From assembly GCF_000733755.1 (NCBI RefSeq), contig NZ_JPOF01000008.1, positions 62,001 to 126,000 on the forward strand: 64,000 nucleotides of DNA, in the 5' to 3' direction. The stretch is from Lachnoclostridium phytofermentans (lineage in GTDB: Bacteria > Bacillota > Clostridia > Lachnospirales > Lachnospiraceae). Shown here in pieces: positions 51,472-60,654 of the stretch. The position numbers were made by a program, and so were the translations under genes. The notes beneath the pieces were generated by a model that was given only the letters and a program-made list of their open reading frames with translations, was not told the DNA's origin and did not search any database. How positions within the stretch are numbered: the stretch's first letter is position 1; every line of letters begins with the position of its first letter.

Positions 51472-54400
51472 ATGTTAAGAGTCAATGGCAAATTATTATC
51501 AGAATTGAAACCTACAGAATTTCCTTTTAGTGTAAAAATACAAAGGAATTCAGACAGAATTATAAAAAGTTTTAACATTCCATTAGATAATGAGCTAAGT
51601 CAAAGTGTTTTTAGTGTATGTAAACATTCAAGTTTATCTCTTTATGTTTTGCTCATGACGACACTTAAGACTTTACTGTATCGGATTTCTAGAAATGATG
51701 AAATAATTATTTCATCCCCTGCAATTAATAGTACGGATAAAAATAAAACTAATAAAATATTTATATGGGATACTTCGGATAATAATCTAACTTTCCGTCA
51801 ATTACTTATGAAGACAGGAGAGGATATTTTAAGTGCAAACAAAAATTTAACTCATTTGAATGATGACTTACTTGACAATGGTATGTCCCGTGATAATTTT
51901 ATTTTCCTAGATAGATTTACGCTAAATCTAAATACTATTCATAAAATCGACCAATTCGATGATTTCATGTTTGATATTCTTTTCGCTTTTGAAGAAAATG
52001 GCGAGAATATATCTTTATGTATTCAGTATAATGATAATCTGATTGAAAAAGATGATATTATTGATTTTTCAATGAGATACTTTATGATCTTAAAACAATC
52101 CCTTTCTAATGCAGATAAAAAAATAATCAATTACAATATTTTAGATGAAATTGAACAGAGCAAGTTATTAAACATAGACAATGACAATGACTTACAAACT
52201 TCAACTATAGATAGTGTTATTAATATGTTTAATAAACAAGTGATAGAAAAACCTATGGCATATGCGTTGTATCATGATCATAAGTATATGACCTATAAAG
52301 AATTAAATGATAAGTCAAATCAATTAGCTCATATTATTGTTGAAAAAGGCGTTGAAAAAGATGAAATCATCGGAATTATGATGGAAAGCTCAATCGATAT
52401 GATTGTATCGATTATAGCTATTATGAAAGCGGGATGTGCGTATTTGCCAATTAGTCCAACATATCCAAAAGAACGAGTTGTTTCTTTACTAAATGATAGT
52501 AATGTGAGATTGCTATTAAGTAAAAGTAATCATATTGATGTTTTTCCATATGTTGATTTGATTTCATCTGGTTTAAGTGAGAGCCGTTTATATATTACAA
52601 AACCGCGTGCTCAAATCAAAGATTTGGATAGTATTCAAATTCCTGACCGATCCTTTGTTGATTATGAAAAGTATACGCCATTTATTGGTCAATCCATGGT
52701 GAAAAATTCAATCACTCTCCAGTTTAGTAGGGGATGTATGTTTAAATGTGCATATTGCTTTAAAATCTGGCCGGATGATTATATCATACGTTCTGCTGAA
52801 AATATATTTAATGAAATGAAGATATATTATGACATGGGCATTAGAAGATTTGGCTTTGTGGATGATTTGCCGAATTTTAATATTGAAGTCAGCAGCAAAT
52901 TGTACCAGATGATTATTGATAACAATATGGAGGTTCAATTACATTATCCAAATGGAATTCGTGGAGATATTCTTACGAAAGATTATATCGATTTAATGAT
53001 TAAGGCTGGTGCTGTTAATATTGATTTTGCTTTGGAAACTACTTCAAAGCGTCTTCAAAAATTAATACGTAAAAACTTAAATATTGAACGATTAAAAGAA
53101 AATATTGATTATATTATTGAGAAATATCCGCAAGTTATTTTACAACTCCAAATACTTCACGGCATCCCTACTGAGACTGAGGAAGAAAGTAAGGATTGTT
53201 TGGAATTCATAAAATCTTTAAAGTGGATACACTTCCCATATATGCATATATTAAAGATATTTCCTAATACAGAAATGGCTAAAATAGCAATAGAAAATGG
53301 AGTTTCACCAGAAGATATTGAATCTTCTTCGAAATTAGGATATCACGAGTTGCCAACGACATTACCTTTTAGTCATCAATTTACAAAGCAAATTCAATCA
53401 GAGTTTTTAAATGAGTATTTTTTATCAAAAGAAAGACTTTTAAGTGTATTGCCATATCAAATGAAAATCCTTACAGAAGATGAACTTGTTGATGTATATA
53501 ACGGTTATCTTCCTACCGAAATACGTAACTTTCAGGAATTATTGGATAACTTGGGTCTTACAAGGGAAGAGCTTGCCGGTCACGAATTTTTACCCAATGA
53601 TTATGGGCGAGTAGAAGGACTTAACCTTAAAATACAAGAGCATTTTGGTGTAAAATCATATGATCAGGATGCATTAAAGGTCTTGTTGTTAGACGTATCA
53701 CAATATTTTTCTGATTCAAAGAACTTACAATATGATGTTTATGAACCACCACTCGGTCTTATCTATCTTATGACAAGTATTTACCGAAAGTTTGGATCGA
53801 AGGTAAATGGAAAAATAGCAAAATCAAGAATGGATTATGATAGCTTTGATGAACTAAGAGAATTATTAAATACGTTTAAACCAGATGTTATTGGTATAAG
53901 ATCATTAAATTATTATAGTAATTTCTTTCATATGACTGTAGTAGCTATCCGTCAATGGGGATTTGAGGGTGCTATTTTGGCAGGTGGACCTTATGCTACA
54001 AGCAGCTATGAACAGTTACTCAAAGATGAAAATGTAGATATGGTCTTGATTGGTGAAGGTGAAAATACAATCAATGAAGTATTAGAAGCAATCATTAAGA
54101 ATGATTATAGGTTACCTAAGCTTATGGATATGAGTGATATACCAGGAATTGCATTTTTGGACCCTAACTATAAGAGTAAATCGAAACGAATGGGAGTAGA
54201 GTTATTTCCTATAGATTTATATCAAGAGGTGATATCAGAATATCCAAGCTGTAATCCTGAGAATATTGATTATACTGATAACTTGGCTTATATCATATAT
54301 ACTTCTGGTTCAACTGGTAAACCAAAAGGGGTAAAAATCCGCCAGGATAATTTATCAAATCAGATAACAGGTTTTATTGAGAAAATGAAGATAGAACAGG

Positions 54401-56958
54401 GATTAAAATATATTCTACTTGCCGACTTTACATTTGACGTCTCTGTTATGCATATCTTTATGTCGCTTACATCAGGCGGAACCCTGCACTTGATTTCGGA
54501 TGAAGAGAAGAAAACACCTCATAAATTATGGGCATTTATTAAGGATAAAACAATTGATGTATTGAATTTTACACCTACATATCTGGATGCAATGTTAGAC
54601 GAGATAGCCATGCAGAACAAATATCCAGTTAAATATTTATATATTGGCGGCGAGGCTTTTTCTAGTAAATTACTTCAAAAGATTAATTGTTGTCTGGAGC
54701 CAGAGCATATATTTAATATTTATGGACCAACAGAAACTACAATTAATGCTACGGTATATGAATGTAAACAAAAAGAACTTAATACAATACTTCCGATTGG
54801 TGAACCACTTCCGCAGTATTACCTTTATGTATTAGATCAAAATCAAGCTTTACTACCAAAGGGATATATAGGTGAATTGTATATTTCTGGACAAGGTGTT
54901 TCATCAGGATACATTAACGATCAAGACTTAACACAACAAAAATTCATTGCAAATCCGTATTATCCTAACAAAATTATGTACCGAACAGGAGATTTAGTAC
55001 AGTGGAGTAAGGATGGTAATCTTCTGTTTTGTGGTCGAGAGGATAATCAAGTAAAAGTAAGAGGATTTCGAATTGAACTGGGTGAAATAACTCATGCATT
55101 GCTTGGGCATGCATCTATTAAGGATGCAGTCGTAATAGCACGAGCGGATAAAACGGGAAATAATTCTCTATACGCTTATGTAGTCTTGAATCATCTCGTT
55201 GATTGGAAGGAAATCAAATCCTATTTATCCAGCCAGCTACCGTATTACATGGTACCGACACATTTTATAGAAATTAGTAGTATACCATATACGTTAAATG
55301 GAAAGCTTGATATACATTTGCTTCCGGAAACTGAAGTATCTTCTACAATAATCGAAGATAGGAGTAATGAGCAAAATCCAATCTACGAAAACTTGACTCG
55401 TATTTGGCAGGATATATTAGGATTGGAAAACATCACATTGGATGATAACTTTTTCGAGTTGGGTGGACATTCGTTAAATGCTGCGGTTTGCATTTCACGA
55501 GTGAAAAAGGAACTCAATATTAAGATCTCAATTCGTCAATTGTTTATGAATTCAACCATTCGTTCCTTTGGTGATTATATACAATCATTAAATAATGTCC
55601 AGTATGATGGAATTCAAAACGCACCGAATAAAGAGTACTATCCAGTGTCAAATGCTCAATTGCAAATTATTCTATCAGACAAATTAAATCCTGAGAGTAC
55701 ATGTTATAACGTATCAATTGGATTTATGATAGATGGAAAATTGGATGAGAAGAAATTGCAATATTCATACATAGAATTAGTGAAACGACATAACTCGTTA
55801 CGAACTTCTTTTCAGATAAAAGAGGAAGGGTATGTACAATACATACACCAGTCTATTGAGCCTCAAATAGAATTTGTAGGAGTTGAGGGATCTGAAATAG
55901 AGCGTTTTATTGATGATCATATGACTGCTTTTAATTTTGGAGAAGTACCTCTATTTAAGATTTTTCTGCTGCGTATTAATGATGAAAAATCTGTTTTATT
56001 TCTCCACATGCATCATGTGATTTTGGACGGAGCATCGTTAAATGTATTCTGCCAGGAATTGAGTGCTCTTTATAATGGAAAACAGCTTCCTAATAAGACG
56101 ATTAGCTATAAAGATTATAGTGAATGGCTAAAGAGCGATGTAGTCGCTGAAAGAATTCATAAACAAGAAAACTATTGGTTGAAGAAAATGGAAGGATATC
56201 CACTTTTTACAGAGCTTCCACTTGATTTCAGACGTCCTAATAGCCGTAATTTTGATGGAAGTAGGTATGTATTTTATATTGAGCAGGAGGATATGAATAA
56301 ACTGGAAACCTTGAGATCATCATGTAATGTTACCTGGTTTATGCTATTGCTATCCGCTTATTATATTCTACTTTCAAAAATAACATCACAAGAGGATATC
56401 GTAATTGGAATACCAGTCTCTGTAAGACCAAATGAGCAATTGGAACGATTGCTTGGTGTTTTCTTGAATTTATTACCGATGCGTAATTATCCGAAGAAAG
56501 AAATGAGTTTTGTCGATTTCTTAAATGAAGTTAAGGAACATACTTTATCCGGTTTTGAGAATCAAGAGTATCCATATGTGGAGTTGATTAAAAAGCTAAA
56601 AACACATAAGGAAACTAATCGAAATCCGGTTTTTGAAGTTATGTTTGATATGTCCAATTTCGGATCATTAGATTTGAATATGGATTCCTTAAAGGTTACA
56701 CAATATCCAATTGAATATAAAAAAGCAAAATACGATTTATCACTTTTTGCTTTGACTACAGAGAATGAAATACAATTAACTTTTGAATATTCAACTAGTC
56801 TATTTAATGTTGAAAGTATTTCTTACTTTGCATCAAAATATCTCGATATAATAAAAACCATTATCAAACAACCAGATGTACTTTTGAGTGAAATAGGAAC
56901 TTATGAATATAAGGATGAAACTTCATTTGAAAGTGAATTTAAAGATATTACTTTTTAA
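51472..56958 (+). CDS. NRPS: half-C / A domain split by radical SAM plus B12-like domains / PCP / C
   Basis: 1828 residues from ATG 51472 (ggagg upstream). Order: 1-225 C-terminal lobe of a condensation domain without HHxxxDG; 245-350 start of adenylation domain (MTYKEL, A1; MKAGCAYLPISPTYP, A2 at 318); 350-930 insertion; A3 (YIIYTSGSTGKPKG, 940-953) through A10 (NGK, Lys1278) complete the A domain; PCP with Ser1334 (FFELGGHSLNA); full C domain about 1375-1810 with H1514-H-V-I-L-D-G. The insertion holds a radical SAM domain with Cys422, Cys426, Cys429 (RGCMFKCAYC) and typical downstream FVDDLP and LETTSKRLQKLIRK, then a B12-binding-like domain (734-885; PPLGLIYLMTSIY, PDVIGIRS, LAGGPYATSSYEQLL, GEGE at 861-864). 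Codon use matches the rest of the cluster. The A-domain code I read is D-V-M-N-Y-G-I-I-N-K; no confident substrate. Domain calls strong, on-line radical modification inferred. Confidence 0.92.
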   Translation: MLRVNGKLLSELKPTEFPFSVKIQRNSDRIIKSFNIPLDNELSQSVFSVCKHSSLSLYVLLMTTLKTLLYRISRNDEIIISSPAINSTDKNKTNKIFIWDTSDNNLTFRQLLMKTGEDILSANKNLTHLNDDLLDNGMSRDNFIFLDRFTLNLNTIHKIDQFDDFMFDILFAFEENGENISLCIQYNDNLIEKDDIIDFSMRYFMILKQSLSNADKKIINYNILDEIEQSKLLNIDNDNDLQTSTIDSVINMFNKQVIEKPMAYALYHDHKYMTYKELNDKSNQLAHIIVEKGVEKDEIIGIMMESSIDMIVSIIAIMKAGCAYLPISPTYPKERVVSLLNDSNVRLLLSKSNHIDVFPYVDLISSGLSESRLYITKPRAQIKDLDSIQIPDRSFVDYEKYTPFIGQSMVKNSITLQFSRGCMFKCAYCFKIWPDDYIIRSAENIFNEMKIYYDMGIRRFGFVDDLPNFNIEVSSKLYQMIIDNNMEVQLHYPNGIRGDILTKDYIDLMIKAGAVNIDFALETTSKRLQKLIRKNLNIERLKENIDYIIEKYPQVILQLQILHGIPTETEEESKDCLEFIKSLKWIHFPYMHILKIFPNTEMAKIAIENGVSPEDIESSSKLGYHELPTTLPFSHQFTKQIQSEFLNEYFLSKERLLSVLPYQMKILTEDELVDVYNGYLPTEIRNFQELLDNLGLTREELAGHEFLPNDYGRVEGLNLKIQEHFGVKSYDQDALKVLLLDVSQYFSDSKNLQYDVYEPPLGLIYLMTSIYRKFGSKVNGKIAKSRMDYDSFDELRELLNTFKPDVIGIRSLNYYSNFFHMTVVAIRQWGFEGAILAGGPYATSSYEQLLKDENVDMVLIGEGENTINEVLEAIIKNDYRLPKLMDMSDIPGIAFLDPNYKSKSKRMGVELFPIDLYQEVISEYPSCNPENIDYTDNLAYIIYTSGSTGKPKGVKIRQDNLSNQITGFIEKMKIEQGLKYILLADFTFDVSVMHIFMSLTSGGTLHLISDEEKKTPHKLWAFIKDKTIDVLNFTPTYLDAMLDEIAMQNKYPVKYLYIGGEAFSSKLLQKINCCLEPEHIFNIYGPTETTINATVYECKQKELNTILPIGEPLPQYYLYVLDQNQALLPKGYIGELYISGQGVSSGYINDQDLTQQKFIANPYYPNKIMYRTGDLVQWSKDGNLLFCGREDNQVKVRGFRIELGEITHALLGHASIKDAVVIARADKTGNNSLYAYVVLNHLVDWKEIKSYLSSQLPYYMVPTHFIEISSIPYTLNGKLDIHLLPETEVSSTIIEDRSNEQNPIYENLTRIWQDILGLENITLDDNFFELGGHSLNAAVCISRVKKELNIKISIRQLFMNSTIRSFGDYIQSLNNVQYDGIQNAPNKEYYPVSNAQLQIILSDKLNPESTCYNVSIGFMIDGKLDEKKLQYSYIELVKRHNSLRTSFQIKEEGYVQYIHQSIEPQIEFVGVEGSEIERFIDDHMTAFNFGEVPLFKIFLLRINDEKSVLFLHMHHVILDGASLNVFCQELSALYNGKQLPNKTISYKDYSEWLKSDVVAERIHKQENYWLKKMEGYPLFTELPLDFRRPNSRNFDGSRYVFYIEQEDMNKLETLRSSCNVTWFMLLLSAYYILLSKITSQEDIVIGIPVSVRPNEQLERLLGVFLNLLPMRNYPKKEMSFVDFLNEVKEHTLSGFENQEYPYVELIKKLKTHKETNRNPVFEVMFDMSNFGSLDLNMDSLKVTQYPIEYKKAKYDLSLFALTTENEIQLTFEYSTSLFNVESISYFASKYLDIIKTIIKQPDVLLSEIGTYEYKDETSFESEFKDITF

Positions 56959-56984
56959 AAGTAGTTCAGGAGGAAAAGACTGCT

Positions 56985-59660
56985 ATGGAAGATTTGAATA
57001 ATAAATTAAAAGATGAGAGATTATCATTGGAAAAACGTTTTCAAGATAAACAATATTGGAATCGAATATTTGAAAATTTAACAAGCCAACCGTGCATTCA
57101 GTATGATCTTAATGAAGAAACAACTACTGAACCGCAATATGATGATGTCTTAGTACCCTTTACAAAAGATATATATGAATCCTTAGCAAAAACCTCAAAT
57201 CATAATAATTTCATTGTGCTCATTTACCTTATTAGCATTCTGAATGTTACGTTATACAAGTATAACCGTTATGAAGAAATCATGGTTGGAACTCCGGCTT
57301 TTCATAATGGTAATGAGGTAGAAAAGCATAATAATCTGATAGCTTTAAAACTTAAGATTAATGGTCAGATGAAGTTTAGAGACATACTCAACCATGTAAA
57401 GAATTCTGTCATGGAAGCAATGAAGCATCAGGACTATTCTCTTCAAGATATTTATAATAATTTTTTTAACACAACAGAGGGTGTGCCTGCGGCTTTCGTT
57501 TCGTTCTTCTTTGATAAGGTACATCCTAGCATGGATGTCGTTATACATAAAGATTCTCAGAGTAAACTTTCATTTGTATTTGAAGGGGAGGATGTTAATT
57601 TCAAAGGTTACTTACATTATGATTCTAATGTATATCTGAAATCTACGATGGAGCGAATTGCTAACTTGTTCAATCGAATTATGATTCAAGTAATGAGTGA
57701 CATGGATATACTTATTAAAGATATCCAACTTATCTCGCAAGAAGAAGTACAAAGCTTTTTAGGTGAAAAAATAGTACCACAATTCCCACAAGATAAAACG
57801 TTACATGAATTGTTTGAGCTTCAAGTAGATCAAACACCAGATAACATTGCAGTTGTTTATGGTAGTGAAAAGTTAACATACAGACAATTGGATCAACTTG
57901 CAAATCAGATTGCACACTACTTAATAGAGCAATACGCCTTAAAACCGGACACACTGGTTGGTGTTATGATGAATAAGGATATTGATTTAATCCCTATCTT
58001 TCTGGGAGTGTTAAAAGCTGGAGGGGCCTATGTACCGTTAAATCCAGATTATCCGCTTAATCATCTGCAAGACATTATCAATGATGCAAAATTAGAAATA
58101 ATAATCACGAAAAGTGAATTTGAAAACCAGCAGTTGATAGTTTCATGTTCTACCCTTCAATATTTACTATTAGTTGGTACTGGTTCAAATGGCGTGGATA
58201 CAGGAATTTATAAGAATACCATTGATAAAAATATAAAAGTTGATGAGTATATAGACACTAATTTTGTATCTTTTGAAAATATGAGTAATAGTCGCATTCA
58301 GACTATATCAATGCCAAATAATCTAGCTTATGTTATCTATACTTCAGGGACGACAGGACATTCAAATGGTGTTGAAATTGAACATAGAAATGTCATTAGT
58401 TTTTTGATGGATAAGAGATTGCCTGTTCAAATAGATTCCCAAGATATATGGACGATGTTTCACTCGATCTGTTTCGATGCATCTGTTTGGGAAATGTATG
58501 GTGCCATGTTATATGGCGGAAAATTAGTCTTAGTACCAGGCCATATCGCGAAAGATATGAATAAGTATTTGCAATTACTAAAAGAAGAGCGGATTACTAT
58601 CTTAACCCAGACGCCAAGTGCTTTTTATCTGTTAATGCAAAAAGAACTGGATCATAAGGATGCGAATTTAGCTCTTAGATATATAATTTTTTGCGGAGAG
58701 GCACTTAATGTAGGCTTAATAAAACCCTGGGCTGATAGATATCAGAGTACTAAACTAGCAAATATGTATGGAATTACAGAGACCACAGTTCATAATACCT
58801 TTAAACTATTAAGTTATGAAGATATTGAATTAAGTATTAGTAATATAGGAAAAATTCTACCTTCGTTACACGGATATATTATGAATGAAGATATGAATTT
58901 ACTTCCAAGTGGTATGATTGGTGAATTATACGTCTCTGGCTATGGGCTGGCAAGATCTTATTTAAATAATCCGGAGCTTACCAATAGAAGATTTATTACA
59001 AACCCCTATAACCAGGAGGAAAGATTATATAAAACAGGAGATCTTGTTCGATATTTTTCTAATGGAGATATGGAATATTGTGGCCGCATTGACCACCAGG
59101 TAAAGGTTAGGGGATTTCGTGTTGAGCTGAGTCAAATTGAGTATCATTTGCATCAGTATCCAGGAATCACACATGCAGTAGTAATAACGAATAAAGATAT
59201 GGCAGATGAAAAATACATATGCGCGTACTATGTGGCAGACAGTAAAATTACTGCCAAAGAACTATTAGAGTTTCTTTCTACCAGTATCGCAGAATACATG
59301 CTACCTTCCTTTTTTGCTCAAATAGATGAGTTGCCGATTAATTCAAACGGAAAAGTGAATCGTAAAGCACTTCCAACACTTCAACAACTTCAGAATTCAG
59401 AAGGATTACTTGAGCCAAGTACGGATTTGGAACGTTTGTTAGTAGAGATTTGGTGTAAGGTATTGAATATTGAAAAAGTTGGAGTTAATCAGGACTTTTT
59501 TGAAATTGGAGGACATTCCTTACGTGCAGTTATGCTGGAAGTAGAAATGCAAAAGAATAATATACCGGTAGAATATACTGATATTTATAATTGCAAGACA
59601 ATAAGGAATTACGCAAATTATTTAGATAGTAAAGGTTATAAATATGCAAATGGTAATTGA
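56985..59660 (+). CDS. NRPS: half-C / adenylation / PCP
   Basis: 891 residues starting 26 bases after the first synthetase with an aggagg site. The first 255 residues again form only the C-terminal lobe of a condensation domain (QYWNRIFENL onward, no HHxxxDG). The A domain has LTYRQLDQLANQIAH (A1), LKAGGAYVPLNPDYP (A2), YVIYTSGTTGHSNGV (A3, slightly off consensus at KPKG), FDASVWEMY (A4), NMYGITETT (A5), YKTGDL (A7), GRIDHQVKVRGFRVELSQIE (A8) and NGKVNRKALP (A10). PCP Ser845 lies in DFFEIGGHSLRA. By alignment to GrsA, the binding-pocket code reads D-A-W-T-I-C-M-V-H-K, nearest in my memory to threonine codes (DFWNIGMVHK). No release domain. The condensation step is probably provided by the C domain ending the first protein. 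Confidence 0.92.
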   Translation: MEDLNNKLKDERLSLEKRFQDKQYWNRIFENLTSQPCIQYDLNEETTTEPQYDDVLVPFTKDIYESLAKTSNHNNFIVLIYLISILNVTLYKYNRYEEIMVGTPAFHNGNEVEKHNNLIALKLKINGQMKFRDILNHVKNSVMEAMKHQDYSLQDIYNNFFNTTEGVPAAFVSFFFDKVHPSMDVVIHKDSQSKLSFVFEGEDVNFKGYLHYDSNVYLKSTMERIANLFNRIMIQVMSDMDILIKDIQLISQEEVQSFLGEKIVPQFPQDKTLHELFELQVDQTPDNIAVVYGSEKLTYRQLDQLANQIAHYLIEQYALKPDTLVGVMMNKDIDLIPIFLGVLKAGGAYVPLNPDYPLNHLQDIINDAKLEIIITKSEFENQQLIVSCSTLQYLLLVGTGSNGVDTGIYKNTIDKNIKVDEYIDTNFVSFENMSNSRIQTISMPNNLAYVIYTSGTTGHSNGVEIEHRNVISFLMDKRLPVQIDSQDIWTMFHSICFDASVWEMYGAMLYGGKLVLVPGHIAKDMNKYLQLLKEERITILTQTPSAFYLLMQKELDHKDANLALRYIIFCGEALNVGLIKPWADRYQSTKLANMYGITETTVHNTFKLLSYEDIELSISNIGKILPSLHGYIMNEDMNLLPSGMIGELYVSGYGLARSYLNNPELTNRRFITNPYNQEERLYKTGDLVRYFSNGDMEYCGRIDHQVKVRGFRVELSQIEYHLHQYPGITHAVVITNKDMADEKYICAYYVADSKITAKELLEFLSTSIAEYMLPSFFAQIDELPINSNGKVNRKALPTLQQLQNSEGLLEPSTDLERLLVEIWCKVLNIEKVGVNQDFFEIGGHSLRAVMLEVEMQKNNIPVEYTDIYNCKTIRNYANYLDSKGYKYANGN

Positions 59661-60654
59661 TAACATTGTTCCATATAAAAATTTATATTATAGAAGTTGT
59701 TATTATAATTCCTTATTTCCTGTAATCCACCATTACGGCAAAAGTATTTTATCTCTATTGGTGAATGATACAATCCATTACGGCATGGCAGAAACAAAAA
59801 AGGGCTCTTTCCCAGGAATTGTATACACATCAACTGATTCAGTTAAAAATGTATTATCAGAAATTGGGATAGATATGCAAGAATTATATCTTGATAAAGA
59901 ATGTGACATTATGGAAGTATTCTGTAAAAGTATAAAAGAGGGAAGTCCAGTGATTATTTGGGCGGATTGCTATTACCTGCCATTTAGAAAAGACACTTAT
60001 CAAAAATTTCATAATCCTCACACCATTTTGGTTTATGGAGTTGATATAGAGAAGAGGCAGTGTTACATTATCGACCATCGGGAAATGGATTCCTTAACAT
60101 ATGAATATAAGATTTTGTCCCTATCTGATTTAAGCAATGCATATTATGGATTTTTAACAAACTTTTATTCTGAATTTCGTATCAACTCATGTTATGAGTA
60201 TAAATTAATGGATAATTTTAATCATACATCAGAGGACTTAAACAGCAGCAAATTTGCAATTGATTATTATATGAAGTTGCAAAATGGGTTGAATGGATTT
60301 CAAGAGGAGATGGAATTTTTACAGAGTTATTTTGAATTAATAAATCAAATTGTTCGGGATGAAGACTTACTAAAGGAAAATCTTAATGATTTACTATATT
60401 CAATGAATAATATTGTGAATGCAAAAAAAGCAGAGCAATATAAAATTGATAATCTGTTTGGAAAAGAGATACGAACAGAGCAAAACGATATTGCGAATGT
60501 ATGGAATGAAATTCGTATTCCATTTGCAAGATATTCCTATTCAGGAGTATATAAAAAAGATGATTTTTTGACCTTGAATGATTTATTTTCTAAATTAATT
60601 AATATTGAGAATTTCTGGCATAACATAATCTTAAATCATGACTTGTTGTCATGA
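59644..60654 (+). CDS. BtrH-like acyltransferase / cysteine-peptidase-fold protein
   Basis: 336 residues overlapping the NRPS stop by 17 bases (ATG 59644, aaagg 8 bases before). The N-terminal part resembles the BtrH N-terminal domain of butirosin biosynthesis, a papain/C39-like fold: Cys19 in YYRSCYYNSLF is the probable nucleophile, and H123/H126 in KFHNPHTILVYGVD the His, with YYLPFRKDTY typical before it. BtrH transfers an acyl chain from a carrier protein to an amine. In an NRPS cluster without a visible thioesterase such a protein could release or hand over the peptide. The C-terminal 150 residues are helical and of unknown role. Family call by pattern, function inferred. Confidence 0.7.
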   Translation: MQMVIDNIVPYKNLYYRSCYYNSLFPVIHHYGKSILSLLVNDTIHYGMAETKKGSFPGIVYTSTDSVKNVLSEIGIDMQELYLDKECDIMEVFCKSIKEGSPVIIWADCYYLPFRKDTYQKFHNPHTILVYGVDIEKRQCYIIDHREMDSLTYEYKILSLSDLSNAYYGFLTNFYSEFRINSCYEYKLMDNFNHTSEDLNSSKFAIDYYMKLQNGLNGFQEEMEFLQSYFELINQIVRDEDLLKENLNDLLYSMNNIVNAKKAEQYKIDNLFGKEIRTEQNDIANVWNEIRIPFARYSYSGVYKKDDFLTLNDLFSKLINIENFWHNIILNHDLLS

